From JAFGVL01 sp964546015 (GTDB lineage Bacteria > Bacteroidota > Bacteroidia > Bacteroidales > Paludibacteraceae): DNA of 49,818 nt. The position numbers were made by a program, and so were the translations under genes. Where the stretch lies: the NCBI GenBank assembly GCA_964546015.1, contig CAZJHO010000010.1:1-49818 (forward strand), given 5' to 3'. The notes beneath the pieces are model-generated. The model was not told the DNA's origin, made no database searches, and worked only from the letters and a program-made list of their open reading frames with translations. This document shows positions 49,758 to 49,818 of the stretch, piece by piece; the stretch's first letter is position 1; every line of letters starts with the position of its first letter.

Positions 49758-49818
49758 AATTATTTATTTTAAAATTATGCGATAAAAGTAAACGAGCGAT
49801 TTTATTAGACAAAATGCT

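Overview
The window is an AT-rich chromosomal segment from a member of the Bacteroidetes, most likely the order Bacteroidales. Evidence: consensus Bacteroidetes promoters (TTG, about 19 nt, TAnnTTTG) before many genes; lipoproteins with the acidic SCSDDDD export signal; a type IX secretion C-terminal domain; a DUF4954 protein; an Mpi-type invertase. Species cannot be fixed from the sequence alone. GC content and codon usage were not computed.

Layout. 1-684: no supportable gene, an imperfect inverted repeat. 685-6997 (minus): FecR-domain protein, TPR protein, coiled-coil lipoprotein, topA, HdeD-like membrane protein. 7259-8278 (minus): pheS. 8455-15702 (plus): RseC-like gene and a complete Rnf ion pump (B, C, D, G, E, A), followed by an overlapping mnmD-like methyltransferase. 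A four-helix-bundle gene lies between rnfB and rnfC, and a broken one between rnfD and rnfG. 15719-19938 (minus): DUF4954, O-methyltransferase, queC, an M28/glutaminyl-cyclase-like lipoprotein. 20008-20434: a degenerate tRNA-Gly copy and tRNAs Gly(GCC), Leu(TAA) and Arg(CCT). 20478-24578: GNAT protein (minus), nfnA-nfnB like pair and a Cys-rich secreted protein (plus). 24650-27026 (minus): lrp, lptB, mnmA. 27188-30710: convergent GH105 and GH28 pectin genes. 30765-35658: ABC-F ATPase, a GtrA/CDP-alcohol phosphotransferase/acyltransferase trio, a surface lipoprotein. 35763-39101 (minus): HEAT protein, FAD dehydrogenase, DEAD-box helicase. 39209-42051 (plus): polyprenyl synthase, pckA. 42123-48158: type II-C CRISPR-Cas locus with tracrRNA (minus), cas9, cas1, cas2. 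48256-49757 (minus): DinD-like protein and an Mpi-type serine recombinase.

How the genes fit together. Rnf (ferredoxin:NAD+ ion pump) and the NfnAB-like pair (ferredoxin/NADH/NADP+) are two parts of anaerobic redox balancing, and PckA fits the same fermentative metabolism. The GH28/GH105 pair suggests pectin use. The CRISPR locus has effector, adaptation genes and a divergent tracrRNA, but no repeat array lies in the window; DinD and the recombinase occupy the space after cas2.

The least conventional signal is in the intergenic spacers. Before topA, rnfB, the four-helix-bundle gene, rnfC, rnfG, rnfA and nfnB there are short, in-phase 7- or 8-nt tandem repeats. In most of these spacers an inverted counterpart starts at or just after the previous stop codon, so the mRNA could fold stop and next start together. 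The two four-helix-bundle loci sit in the loops of two such structures inside one operon, an arrangement resembling the intervening sequences of bacterial 23S rRNA that encode this protein family.
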